Of a DNA stretch of 64,000 nt, positions 8,114 through 16,707 are shown piece after piece (positions within the stretch are counted from its first letter, which is position 1; each line of letters starts with the position of its first letter). Location: positions 58,114-122,113 of the forward strand of contig NZ_BJWY01000004.1 in the NCBI RefSeq assembly GCF_007990715.1, given 5' to 3'. The translations under genes and the position numbers were made by a program. The notes under the pieces were generated by a model. The model saw only the letters and a list, made by a program, of their open reading frames with translations, made no database searches and was not told where the DNA came from. The stretch is from Nocardia seriolae NBRC 15557 (GTDB taxonomy: Bacteria; Actinomycetota; Actinomycetes; Mycobacteriales; Mycobacteriaceae).

Positions 8114-9390
8114 CGCGCGGCGGCCTCGATGAGATCGGCGGCCCGCTCGACGGTCCCGGTGGTGCGCAGGGTCTTCGCGAATTCCCCGACGCGCGTGCGG
8201 CGTTCGTCGTTCAGCAGCGGGGCCAGTTTGTGTTCGAGACGGTCGGCGGTCAGCTCGGCGAAGGGCAGATGCGCGCCGACACCGAGCTTTTCGACCTGAC
8301 CGCCCCACATGGGCTGCTCGAACGACACCGAGCACACCAGCGTGGGCAGGCCCGCGCGCAGGCTCTCGAACAGCGTGCCGATACCGCCGTGATGCACCGC
8401 CGCGGCGCAGTGCGGGAAGATCCGGTCGAAGGCCAAACCCGTGCCGACCACCTTGATCCGCTCGCCCGTCACCGTGCCCGCCACATCCAGATCGCTCCAG
8501 CCGGCATGGACCAGCGCGCGGATCCCGAGCCGCGCCGACACCCGCTCCGCCATGGCGAACACGGCCGCGGCATCGCGGATCGGCATGCTGCCGAAACCGA
8601 AATAGACCGGGGGCTCGCCGGATCGGATCCAGTCCAGCAGGTCGTCATGATCGCCGGACAGCTCGCCGACGGCGGCGCGGGTGGCATCGTCGAGGGTGAG
8701 GAACCCGGTGAACGGGCGGCGCTCGTCCCATTGCTCGGCCAAGCCGGGTACCAGCGCCGGATCGTAGATCTGAATCTCGGGCACCCGGGTGCGAGCCAGC
8801 GCCGCCGCCGGGGAGTCGTACGACTTGCCCAGGCCGAGCGTGGCGCGCAACCGGTTGAGATAGCGCAGGAACACCACCCGGCGCAGATTCTCGGCCAGCA
8901 GCCAGGTGGCCCGGTTCGCCGGTGCGGGCGGATTCCATTGTGCCGGAAGCAATCCCGGGAACGGATAGGCGCTGTTCATCCGGCAGGGATAGTAGTGCAG
9001 GCTGACCAGCGGCACCCCCATGGCCTGCGCCACCGACAAGCCGCGATCCTCGGTGACCGTGGTCGCCACGATCAGATCCGCCTTCGCGCACACCTCGATG
9101 ACCTCGCGGTTCATCCGGTCGGCATACTCCGACATCTGCTTGCCCACCAACTGCATCAGCCGCAGCGTATTCCCGGCCGCCAATGCGCGCCGGCCCTCCT
9201 CGGAGCTGTAGAGGTGCTGCACATCCGGTCCGCAGGATTGCGCGGGAAGTCCTGCGGCGGTGACGAAGTCGACCAGATTCGGTGGCGCGCCCAGCAGCAC
9301 CTCGTGACCGCGCCGCTGCAACTCGACGCCGAGACCCACGATCGGGTGGACATCGCCGCGGGTTCCGGTCAGCGGTATCGCGATGCGCAT
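8110..9390 (-). CDS. GT1 glycosyltransferase, MGT/sterol glucosyltransferase type
   Basis: A 426-residue GT-B fold glycosyltransferase of family GT1. The N-terminus MRIAIPLTGTRGDVHP is the acceptor-domain signature, and HHGGIGTLFESLRAG (from about H333) is the nucleotide-sugar binding motif. Relatives glucosylate macrolides, sterols or mycosamine-type polyene aglycones. An AAGAGG ribosome site precedes the ATG. It forms a two-gene unit with the ABC-2 permease (GTGA overlap), and it is divergent from the GT4-P450 fusion gene with about 120 bp between the starts. A tailoring role in the cluster is likely but inferred. Confidence 0.87.
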   Translation of the reverse strand: MRIAIPLTGTRGDVHPIVGLGVELQRRGHEVLLGAPPNLVDFVTAAGLPAQSCGPDVQHLYSSEEGRRALAAGNTLRLMQLVGKQMSEYADRMNREVIEVCAKADLIVATTVTEDRGLSVAQAMGVPLVSLHYYPCRMNSAYPFPGLLPAQWNPPAPANRATWLLAENLRRVVFLRYLNRLRATLGLGKSYDSPAAALARTRVPEIQIYDPALVPGLAEQWDERRPFTGFLTLDDATRAAVGELSGDHDDLLDWIRSGEPPVYFGFGSMPIRDAAAVFAMAERVSARLGIRALVHAGWSDLDVAGTVTGERIKVVGTGLAFDRIFPHCAAAVHHGGIGTLFESLRAGLPTLVCSVSFEQPMWGGQVEKLGVGAHLPFAELTADRLEHKLAPLLNDERRTRVGEFAKTLRTTGTVERAADLIEAAAR

Positions 9391-9509
9391 GCGGCCTCTT
9401 TCGACACAGTTGGTGGGCACCCTGGACACTGGGTGCTGTGGCGGTCCCCGTCCAGACCGAAGAAATGTGGGCATTTCAGAGCGGGGCGACGCTGAGTAGG
9501 GTTCCGCTG

Positions 9510-12062
9510 ATGCACATTGCGATGTTCGTGGACTACCACCCGGCCTCGCTCGGCGGGGTGCAGACCGCCGTCTCCGCACTGCGGCGCGGACTCGAGCGCG
9601 CCGGTCACCGGGTCACCCTGTTCGTCGCACCCGATCCGGAGGCCGCGCCCGACCCGGATATCGTTGCCCTGCACCCGCTTTCGATCCCGGCCGTGAACGG
9701 GTTCGCGGTGGTCGCGCCCACCCGCCGCAATGCCGCGCTCATCGACGCCGAATTCGCCGCGCGCGGGCCGATCGACCTGGTGCACACCCACACCACCTAC
9801 GGCGTCGCCATCGCCGGAATGAAAGCCGCACGGCGGCACCGGATTCCGCTCGTGCACACCGCGCAGAGCCGCGACGACGCCTTCATCGAGCACACCTCGC
9901 CCGCGCCGTATCCGACCGCGCTGGCGCTGCGGCTGCTGCACGGACGGTTCGTGCCGCACGCGCATCGGATGCCGCACCGGGCCGGGGAATCCGGGGCGGC
10001 CCGGCACGCCTGGTGGACCATCAGCGGGCAGGCGCAGGCCGCCTACCAGGTGATCGCGCCGACCCGGCACTTCGCCGATCTGCTGCTCGCGCACGGGACC
10101 ACACGGCCGATCACGGTGGTGTCCAACGGCGTCGACGACGCGCTGCTCGACGGGCGGGCCGACGTGGAACGCGCCGCCGACGGCCCGCTGCGGCTGGTCT
10201 GGTGCGGACGGCTGTCGGGGGAGAAGCGGCTGCTCGAATCCATCGAAGCGGTGCGGCGCACCGACAACTGTGTGCTCGACGTCTACGGCGACGGTGAGTT
10301 GCGCGGCGCGGCAGTCGGGCGGATCGTGGAACGGCGGCTCGGCGAACGGATTCGGTTGCACGGCAGGGTGACCCAGGCCGAATGCCTCGACGCCATGGCC
10401 GCCGCCGACGCCCTGCTGTTCCCGTCCGACGGCTTCGATACCCAGGGCATGGTGCTGCTGGAGGCGACCGCCATGGGATTGCCGGTGGTGTACTGCGATG
10501 CGGCGCTGGCCGAGTCGGTGCCCGCGGGGGTGCGCTCCGCGGACGCCTCCGTCGAGGCGCTGGCCGAGACCCTGGGCAAACTCGCGGCGGATCGGTCGCT
10601 GCTGGCCGGACTGCGGGCGGCGTCTGCGGGGGCGCGCGACGGGGTTCGCCAATCCCGGCAGATCGCGGCGGTATCGGAGGTCTACCGGGCGGCCATGGCC
10701 GCCACGACGGCGGGCACGCCGCAGGCCGTGCCGCGCACGCTCGCCGACATACCCACCGCGCCCGGGCGTGTGCCGGTGCTCGGTCACGGGCTGCGCGCCC
10801 TGTCGGACGCACCCGGATTCGTCGGCTCGCTGCCCGCACTCGGGCCGATCGTGCGCGTGCACTTCGGCCGCCAGACCGGGTACGTCCTGACCACCCCCGA
10901 CCTGCTGCGCGAAGTCAACCTCAGCGATGCGGAGTTCGAGCGCGAGGACCTGCGCGAGGCCATCGCCGATATCGCGGGCGGCGCGGTCAATGTGCTGCGC
11001 GGGCCCGAACACCGGCTGCGCCGCCGCATGATCTCGCCCGCGCTGCGGCAGAGTCGACTGGCCGAATACGCCGAAGCCGCCGCCGATATCGCCAACGCCT
11101 GGGCCGCGCGGCTCCCGGCCGGAACCCGGGTGGACCTCATAGACGAGGCACACGGCCTGGTCCTCGACACCGTGTCGGCCACCCTGTTCACCGCCGAGTT
11201 CGGCGATGCCGCGCGCCGTGAGATCCGCGACAATGTGCCGTGGCTGCTCAGCCAGGTCATCGTGCGCACCGCGCTGCCGCCGCAGCTGCGCCGGCTGCGG
11301 GTCGTCGCCAACTACCGGTGGCGTAGCAAGTCCGCGCACCTGCGGGCCGCCGTCGGCGCGGTGGTGAGCGAATACCGCAGGCGGGACCAGGATTTCAACG
11401 ATGTGGTGTCGGCGCTCATCCGTCACACCGACGCCGAGACCGGCGAGCGGCTCTCCGATGAGCACATCATCGACGAGGCCATCCTCATGCTGGCGGGCGG
11501 TGTCGGATCCATGGCCTCACTGACCGGATGGCTGTGGCACGAGGTGAGCCTGCGGCCCGCCATCGCCGAAAAGCTCTACGCGGAACTGGATTCCGTCGTG
11601 GGCAGCGGCGATGTGCGCCCCGCGCACCTGACCGCCATGCCCTACCTGAAACAGGTGGTGTCGGAGACCATTCGATTCTGGGGTCCCTGGATCAGCGCCG
11701 CGAACGCCAGTGCCGACCTGCCCATCGGCGAGGTCACCATCCCGGCCGGATCCGCGATCATGTTCAGCCCCTACCTGGTTCAGCATGATCCACGCTGGTT
11801 CGCCCACCCGGAGACCTTCGACCCCGAGCGCTGGTCCGCCGAGAACGCGGCCGACACCGCCAAGAAGGCCATGATCTCCTTCGGTGTCGGCCGTCGCCGC
11901 TGCCTGGGCGACCACTTCGCCATGCTCGAAATCGCGCTGGCCTCGGCGGCGCTGCTGTCCCGGTGGCGCATCACCCCCGCCCCGAACCACCGGGTCCGTG
12001 CCTCCAACCGGGACTTCGTGCTGTCCCCGAATGCCCTGCCCGCCACCCTCGAGCCCCGCTGA
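9510..12062 (+). CDS. Fusion protein: GT4 glycosyltransferase + cytochrome P450
   Basis: An 850-residue single open frame that joins two enzymes. Residues 1 to about 395 are a GT4-family glycosyltransferase: MHIAMFVDYHPASLGGVQ start, SGEKRLLESI, and FPSDGFDTQGMVLLEATAMG, the E-containing donor site. Residues about 405-850 are a complete cytochrome P450 beginning at the proline-rich PTAPGRVPVLGH, with E719/R722 of the ExxR motif and the haem ligand C798 in FGVGRRRCLGDHF. In the I helix the usual acid-alcohol pair is replaced (AGGVGSMAS at 662-670). No stop codon occurs in any forward frame between about 10620 and 10860, so a simple indel has not fused two separate genes. The linker is only about 10-15 residues. 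ATG 9510 has AGTAGG upstream; ATG 9465 is an alternative. Confidence 0.88.
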   Translation: MHIAMFVDYHPASLGGVQTAVSALRRGLERAGHRVTLFVAPDPEAAPDPDIVALHPLSIPAVNGFAVVAPTRRNAALIDAEFAARGPIDLVHTHTTYGVAIAGMKAARRHRIPLVHTAQSRDDAFIEHTSPAPYPTALALRLLHGRFVPHAHRMPHRAGESGAARHAWWTISGQAQAAYQVIAPTRHFADLLLAHGTTRPITVVSNGVDDALLDGRADVERAADGPLRLVWCGRLSGEKRLLESIEAVRRTDNCVLDVYGDGELRGAAVGRIVERRLGERIRLHGRVTQAECLDAMAAADALLFPSDGFDTQGMVLLEATAMGLPVVYCDAALAESVPAGVRSADASVEALAETLGKLAADRSLLAGLRAASAGARDGVRQSRQIAAVSEVYRAAMAATTAGTPQAVPRTLADIPTAPGRVPVLGHGLRALSDAPGFVGSLPALGPIVRVHFGRQTGYVLTTPDLLREVNLSDAEFEREDLREAIADIAGGAVNVLRGPEHRLRRRMISPALRQSRLAEYAEAAADIANAWAARLPAGTRVDLIDEAHGLVLDTVSATLFTAEFGDAARREIRDNVPWLLSQVIVRTALPPQLRRLRVVANYRWRSKSAHLRAAVGAVVSEYRRRDQDFNDVVSALIRHTDAETGERLSDEHIIDEAILMLAGGVGSMASLTGWLWHEVSLRPAIAEKLYAELDSVVGSGDVRPAHLTAMPYLKQVVSETIRFWGPWISAANASADLPIGEVTIPAGSAIMFSPYLVQHDPRWFAHPETFDPERWSAENAADTAKKAMISFGVGRRRCLGDHFAMLEIALASAALLSRWRITPAPNHRVRASNRDFVLSPNALPATLEPR

Positions 12063-12079
12063 AACCGGCTGTCAGACCG

Positions 12080-13300
12080 TCAATCGAGCAGCACCGGGAG
12101 TTCCTGCAGGCTGTGAATGAGGGTGCTCTGGTGCCAGGTGAGGTTGTCCGCGGCCGGTGCCAGGCGCAGGTTCGGGAAACGGGAGAGCAACCCCGCGAAG
12201 GCGATGCGCGCCTCCAGGCGGGCCAGCGGCGCGCCGACGCAGAAGTGGATGCCGTGGCCGAAGGCGAGGTGGCCGGTGGTGTCGCGGTCGGGGTCGAGAG
12301 TGTCGGGTGCGGGGTAGCGGTCCGGGTCGCGGTTGGCCGAGACGAGCGCCACGAACACGAATTCGCCCGCGGGGATGGTGGTTTCGGCGATGGTGATCGG
12401 CTCGGTGGTGTGGCGGAGGGTGCTCATATTGACCGGGCCGTCGAAGCGCAGGAACTCCTCCACGGCGGCGGGGATACCCTCGGGGTCGGCGCGCAGCGCG
12501 TGCAGCTGCTCGGGGTTGCGCAGCAGGGCGAGGGTGCCGTTGGCGATCAGGTTCACGGTGGTGTCGTGGCCCGCGACCAGCAGCAGGAAGGCCATGCCGA
12601 CGAGTTCGGACTCGGTGAGGATGTCGCCGTCGTCGGCGGGCACGCTCAATGCGGACAGCAGGTCCGCGGCGGGCTGCTCCTGCTTGGCCCGCACCAGCTG
12701 CTTCAGGTAGGCGGCCATGGCGAGGGAGGCGCGGGCGCGTTCCTCCTCGTAGCCCGCGACCGCGACCAGCGCCTTGGTCCAGTTCTGGAAGTCCGCGCGG
12801 TCCTCGAGGGGCACGCCCAGCAGCTCGCAGATCACCGTGATCGGCAGCGGTTCGGCGAAGTCACGCAACAGGTCCGCCTCGGCGCGGCCCGCCATGGCGT
12901 CGAGCAGGTCGGTGGTGATCTCCTCGATCCGCGGCTCCAACGCGGCCACCCGGCGCGGGGTGAAGGCACGGGTCGCCAGCTTGCGCAGCCGGGTGTGACC
13001 GGGCGGATCGGTGTTGAGCATATTGGTGAGCAGGGCCTGGGTGTTCGGATCCGACTGCGGCACCTCGCGCTTGCGGTTGAGCAGCGCGTTGTTGACGGCG
13101 GCGTCCTTGCGCAGGCGCGGATCGTTGAGCGCGGCCCTGCCCTCGGCGTAGTCCAGGATGATCCAGCGCACGATGCCATCCGGGAAGCGCACCTGCCGCA
13201 CCACGTCGTGCTCGCGCCAGCGGCGGTAATGGGCATGCGGATCGGCGAAGAACTCCGGTCCGATGGATTCGATCCGGTCCGGGGCGTCGATATCGGCCAT
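12080..13300 (-). CDS. Cytochrome P450 (CYP105/107-like)
   Basis: A 406-residue soluble bacterial P450 with all canonical motifs: AGHDTT in the I helix, an ExxR motif in AAVEEFLRFDGP, and FGHGIHFCVGAPLAR with haem ligand at C354. Such enzymes hydroxylate or epoxidise natural products using ferredoxin partners; no ferredoxin gene adjoins it here. It converges on the GT4-P450 gene with 17 bp between the stops. As the last plausible member of the cluster it may tailor the same compound, but a separate role is possible. Confidence 0.9.
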   Translation of the reverse strand: MADIDAPDRIESIGPEFFADPHAHYRRWREHDVVRQVRFPDGIVRWIILDYAEGRAALNDPRLRKDAAVNNALLNRKREVPQSDPNTQALLTNMLNTDPPGHTRLRKLATRAFTPRRVAALEPRIEEITTDLLDAMAGRAEADLLRDFAEPLPITVICELLGVPLEDRADFQNWTKALVAVAGYEEERARASLAMAAYLKQLVRAKQEQPAADLLSALSVPADDGDILTESELVGMAFLLLVAGHDTTVNLIANGTLALLRNPEQLHALRADPEGIPAAVEEFLRFDGPVNMSTLRHTTEPITIAETTIPAGEFVFVALVSANRDPDRYPAPDTLDPDRDTTGHLAFGHGIHFCVGAPLARLEARIAFAGLLSRFPNLRLAPAADNLTWHQSTLIHSLQELPVLLD

Positions 13301-13388
13301 GGCGTGACCTTAGCCGAAGAAACGATTCGAGGGCAGGGGTGAAATGGGTTGCGGTGACATGTGATTCGAGAACGGTGTCAAAAATCCT

Positions 13389-13416
13389 GTACATTATGTC
13401 GAGTTTTCTTTACATT
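13389..13416 (+). promoter_or_regulatory. Direct repeats in promoter of membrane protein/XRE regulator operon
   Basis: TGTACATT (13389-13396) and TTTACATT (13409-13416) are repeated exactly 20 bp apart in an AT-rich stretch just before ATG 13423. Two helical turns of spacing suggests binding of a dimeric regulator; the XRE-type protein encoded second in the operon is the obvious candidate for autoregulation. The core hexamer TACATT could also serve as a -10 element. Confidence 0.45.
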
Positions 13417-13422
13417 GAAGTC

Positions 13423-13848
13423 ATGTCCTACGAGGAGAAGCGAACCTGGATCCTGGGTATCGCGGCGGTCGTCTCGTACACGATCTACCTGATCGTCGTG
13501 CTGACGCGGGCGCGGCACACGGCCGTGGTCGAGGTGGCCTATGTGGCGCCCCTGCTGTGGGCGGTCGGCGGATCCATCGTGGCCTCGATCGCGGCCAGCA
13601 TCGCCGTCGCCATCGGGTCCCGCGATCGGGACCGGCGCGATCAGCGTGATCGCGAGATCGACGGGCGCGGAACACAGGTCGGCAATGCCTTCGTCGCGCT
13701 GGGTGCGGTGGCGGCGCTGGTGCTGGCCATGGTCGAGGGCGATCGGTTCTGGATCGCGAATGTGCTGTACCTGGGCTTCACCCTCTCGGCGGTGGTCGGC
13801 GCGATGGCCGAACTCGCCGCCTACCGGCGGGGGATGTGGCCGTGGTGA
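13423..13848 (+). CDS. Small membrane protein partnered with XRE regulator
   Basis: A 141-residue protein with four hydrophobic segments (about 8-28, 42-66, 85-102 and 108-130) and a charged loop rich in Arg/Asp between segments two and three. It resembles the DUF2178-like membrane proteins that are commonly encoded beside a small Cro/CI-type regulator; function unknown. The start MSYEEKRTWIL at 13423 is preferred over an in-frame upstream ATG because the promoter repeats lie between them. Its stop overlaps the regulator gene. Confidence 0.7.
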   Translation: MSYEEKRTWILGIAAVVSYTIYLIVVLTRARHTAVVEVAYVAPLLWAVGGSIVASIAASIAVAIGSRDRDRRDQRDREIDGRGTQVGNAFVALGAVAALVLAMVEGDRFWIANVLYLGFTLSAVVGAMAELAAYRRGMWPW

Positions 13849-14069
13849 AACCGACCCGGGTCACGAATAATATTCGTGCGCTGCGCTTTTCCCGCGGCGA
13901 GATGACCCAGGCCGAGCTGGCGGACCGGCTCGGTGTGACCCGGCAGACCGTCAACGCCATCGAACAGGGCAAGTACTCGCCATCCTTGGAGATGGCATTC
14001 CAGATCGCCAGGGTGTTCCGTGCACCGCTGGACGAGATCTTCGAGTATCCGGAAGAAGATGAGCCATGA
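13842..14069 (+). CDS. XRE-family helix-turn-helix regulator
   Basis: A regulator of about 75 residues made almost wholly of one Cro/CI helix-turn-helix: MTQAELADRLGVTRQTVNAIEQGKYSPSLEMAFQIARVF, followed by an acidic tail (EYPEEDEP). GTG codons at 13836, 13842 and 13845 could all start it; 13842 is chosen because GGCGGGGG ends 8 bases before it, and 13845 would give a GTGA overlap. It probably represses its own operon through the direct repeats at 13389-13416. Its stop overlaps the next gene by ATGA. Confidence 0.8.
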   Translation: MVKPTRVTNNIRALRFSRGEMTQAELADRLGVTRQTVNAIEQGKYSPSLEMAFQIARVFRAPLDEIFEYPEEDEP

Positions 14070-15028
14070 AGGCTATCGCGCAAGACGCGTACGGCACCGT
14101 CGACGTGCTGTCCTACACCGACGTTCCGACACCGGAGACCGGGCCGGACGGGGTCCTCGTGCGGGTGCGCGCCGCGGGTGTGGACCCCAGCGTCTGGCAC
14201 ATGATGACCGGCGAACCCCTGGTGGCCCGGCTGGCACTGGGGCTGCGCATGCCACGGGAACGGGTGCGCGGCTGGGACGTCTGCGGCACCGTCGAGGCGG
14301 TCGGGCCGCAGGTCACCGAATTCCGGCCCGGGGACGAGGTTTTCGGGACGGTACCCGGCTCGTTCGCCGAATTCGCCTGCGCACCGGCCGCCAAGCTCGC
14401 CCACAAGCCGGTCAATCTGAGCGTGGAACAGGCCGCGGCGCTGCCGATCTCGGGGATGACCGCGCTGTCCGGCCTGCGTGACGCGGGCCGCATCGAGGCC
14501 GGGCAGCGCGTGCTGATCATCGGGGCGTCCGGCGGGGTCGGTCACCTCGCGGTCCAGGTGGCCAAGCACTACGGCGCGGAGGTGACCGGGGTGTGTTCGG
14601 GGTCCTCCGCCGCCTTCGTCGCCGGACTCGGCGCGGACCACGTCATCGACTACACGACCGAGCAGCTCACCGGTCATTACGATCTCATCCTCGACATGGC
14701 GGGCAACAGGCCCCTGCCCCTGCTGCGTTCCCTGCTCACCGGCACCGGCACCCTGGTGCTCGGCGGCGGCGAGGGCGGTGGCCGCTGGTTCGGCGCTCTC
14801 GACCGCTTCCTGCGCGCCCAGGCCCTCTCACCCTTCACCCGCCGGCGGCTGCGGTCCCTGCTGGCGCTGCCCAAGCCCGAAACCCTGCACACCCTGGCCG
14901 AACTGGCGACGTCGGGTGCGGTGATCCCACGCATCGACCGCACCTACGCACTTCCCGAGGCCGCCGCCGCCATCACCTACCTAGCGGCCGGTCACACCCG
15001 CGGCAAGTCCGTGATCGTGGTGAGCTGA
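14066..15028 (+). CDS. Quinone-oxidoreductase-type MDR dehydrogenase
   Basis: A 320-residue medium-chain dehydrogenase/reductase of the NADPH:quinone reductase group. The N-terminal half is a GroES-like domain, and IIGASGGVGHLAVQVAKHYGAEV is the NADPH-binding Rossmann motif; the structural-zinc cysteines of true alcohol dehydrogenases are absent. It would reduce quinones, enones or aldehydes. It is the third gene of an operon with the membrane protein and XRE regulator (ATGA overlap). Its last 48 bp overlap the 3' end of the converging hydrolase gene. Confidence 0.85.
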   Translation: MKAIAQDAYGTVDVLSYTDVPTPETGPDGVLVRVRAAGVDPSVWHMMTGEPLVARLALGLRMPRERVRGWDVCGTVEAVGPQVTEFRPGDEVFGTVPGSFAEFACAPAAKLAHKPVNLSVEQAAALPISGMTALSGLRDAGRIEAGQRVLIIGASGGVGHLAVQVAKHYGAEVTGVCSGSSAAFVAGLGADHVIDYTTEQLTGHYDLILDMAGNRPLPLLRSLLTGTGTLVLGGGEGGGRWFGALDRFLRAQALSPFTRRRLRSLLALPKPETLHTLAELATSGAVIPRIDRTYALPEAAAAITYLAAGHTRGKSVIVVS

Positions 15029-15859
15029 CCCCGAAGGCGAATTGCCGAGGAAGGCCAGCAGGTCGGCGGCCAGGCGCGGGCCGTGCGTGAGATACAGGGC
15101 GTGCGGGACGTTCTCGTAGACGACCAGTTCGCTGCCGGGAATGAGCACGGCCTGCTTGCGGCCGCCGAGTTCGAGGGAGACCGAGGCGTCGGTGTCGCCG
15201 TGCACGATCAATACCGGCACGGTGATCCGGGGCAGCTCGGCACGGAAATCGGTCTCCACCACCGCGCGATTGCATTCGATGGCGGCGTGCGGGGAGGTTC
15301 CGAGGATCAGGGTCAGGACCCGGTCACGGGTCGCCTGCGAGACCTCGCAGCCCGGCAGGCCCGCGCCGATGTAGGGGTCGGCATTGTCGAGCAACCAGGT
15401 GTCGAGGCCGTGCCGCCGCGAATCCCGCAGCGCGTCGGCGGCTTCCACCGGGACGCCGTGCGGATTGTCGGTGGTCCGCATCAGGAACGGCAGTGCCGCG
15501 GCCACCAGTGCGATCCGGTCCACCCGGGCGCTGCCGTGCCGGGTCAGGTAGCGCACGATCTCGCCGCCGCCCATGGAATATCCGACCATGGTCGCGCCGT
15601 GCACGTTCAGCTCGTCGAGCACGTCGGACAGATCGTCGGCGAGGGTGTCGTAGTCGTATCCGTGGCCCGGATCATCCGAGCGGCCGTGTCCGCGCCGGTC
15701 GACGGCGATCGCGCGGTAGCCGTGCGCCACCAGATCGGCCATCACGGTGCGGGGTTCGGTGCTGTCCATGCCCCAGGCCGAGTAGAACACCACGGGGCGG
15801 CCGGTGCCCCAATCGCGGTAGAACGGCGAGGTGCCGGAGCGGGTATCGATGAAAGGCAT
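14981..15859 (-). CDS. Alpha/beta hydrolase
   Basis: A 292-residue alpha/beta hydrolase. The nucleophile elbow is GYSMGG, VDRRGHGRSD is the oxyanion-side strand motif, and the acid and histidine fall in VHGDTDASV and NVPHALYLTH. It resembles non-haem haloperoxidase-like esterases. It diverges from a WYL regulator gene, with a perfect palindrome between the two, so it is probably controlled by that regulator. The C-terminal about 15 residues overlap the converging dehydrogenase gene and look nonconserved. Confidence 0.85.
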   Translation of the reverse strand: MPFIDTRSGTSPFYRDWGTGRPVVFYSAWGMDSTEPRTVMADLVAHGYRAIAVDRRGHGRSDDPGHGYDYDTLADDLSDVLDELNVHGATMVGYSMGGGEIVRYLTRHGSARVDRIALVAAALPFLMRTTDNPHGVPVEAADALRDSRRHGLDTWLLDNADPYIGAGLPGCEVSQATRDRVLTLILGTSPHAAIECNRAVVETDFRAELPRITVPVLIVHGDTDASVSLELGGRKQAVLIPGSELVVYENVPHALYLTHGPRLAADLLAFLGNSPSGSAHHDHGLAAGVTGR

Positions 15860-15913
15860 TGCCGTGTCTTCTCATTCGATTCGTTCGGAACGGGGAGCAA
15901 GGTATCCGCGCTT

Positions 15914-15934
15914 CACTGACATCTAGTGTCAGTG
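15914..15934. promoter_or_regulatory. Palindromic operator between hydrolase and WYL regulator
   Basis: A perfect inverted repeat, CACTGACA-N5-TGTCAGTG, lies between the divergent hydrolase (start 15859) and the WYL regulator (start near 15955). Its position fits shared control by the regulator. It also argues against the longest regulator ORF, whose first codons would run through the palindrome. Confidence 0.6.
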
Positions 15935-15954
15935 GATTCCGGCAGAATCGGGAG

Positions 15955-16692
15955 GTGCGCGCCAGCCGTCTCATGTTCATCCGGTTGCTGTTGCAGACCC
16001 GCGACCGCGTCACCGCACAGGAGATCGCCGAGCAGCTGGAGGTCTCGGTCCGCACCGTCTACCGGGACATGGAATCGCTGAGCGCCGCGGGCATCCCGAT
16101 CTACGGCGACCCCGGGCGCCAGGGCGGCTACCGTCGGCTCGACGGCTTCCGCGCCCGGCTCGAGCTGCTCACCCGCGACGAGGCCGGATCCCTGTTCCTG
16201 TCCGGAATCCCCAGCGCCGCCGCCGATCTGGGCCGGAGTGGGATCGTCACCGCCGCCAATCTCGAGGTCATGTCGGCGCTGCCGCCCGAACTGCGCGACC
16301 GTGCCGGACGCATCGCCCAGCGCTTCCATCTCGACGCACCCGGCTGGTACACCGAAGCCGAACCCACCCCCACCTGACCGCGGTGGCCGACGCCGTCTGG
16401 AACGAGCGCTGTCTGCGTTTCGATTACATCCGCTGGGCCACCCCGCACCTGGTCACCCGCACGACCGCGCCGCTGGGTCTCGTCTCAAATCCGGCAACTG
16501 GTACCTGGTCGGGCACTCCGACAGCGGTATCCGGACGGCTACCGGCGGATCCGACTGCCCATCGAATCCATCGACCGCTCCGTCCCCTACCTGCTACGGC
16601 TGGGATCCGGCGCGGAAGTCCTTGCCCCCGAAGAACTTCGGCACGCCATGGCAGCGGAGGTCGCCGCCATGGCGCGTGTGTACCGCGGATGA
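15955..16692 (+). pseudogene. YobV-type HTH/WYL regulator, frameshifted
   Basis: This is a WYL-domain transcription regulator of about 245 residues read in pieces. The first frame gives an intact DeoR-type helix-turn-helix (RVTAQEIAEQLEVSVRTVYR) and linker up to 16377; the frame then moves, by one missing base each time, near 16365 (a C5 run), near 16485 and near 16540. The restored sequence includes ADAVWNERCLRFDYIRW, SGNWYLVGHSDSGIRT and a normal C-terminus ending EVAAMARVYRG before TGA 16690-16692. Protein sequence is well kept in all four frames, so either the decay is very recent or these are sequencing indels. GTG 15955 or ATG 15973 could start it. It diverges from the hydrolase it probably controls. 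Confidence 0.75.
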
Positions 16693-16707
16693 ACCCTTGC
16701 GCGGGTG

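Noticed and set aside
10620..10860. GT4-P450 fusion as an artefact of one lost stop or indel
   Set aside because: No stop codon occurs in any forward frame across the joint, so a single indel would not separate the two domains.
12840..12865. Possible truncation of the second P450
   Set aside because: All P450 motifs and length are normal.
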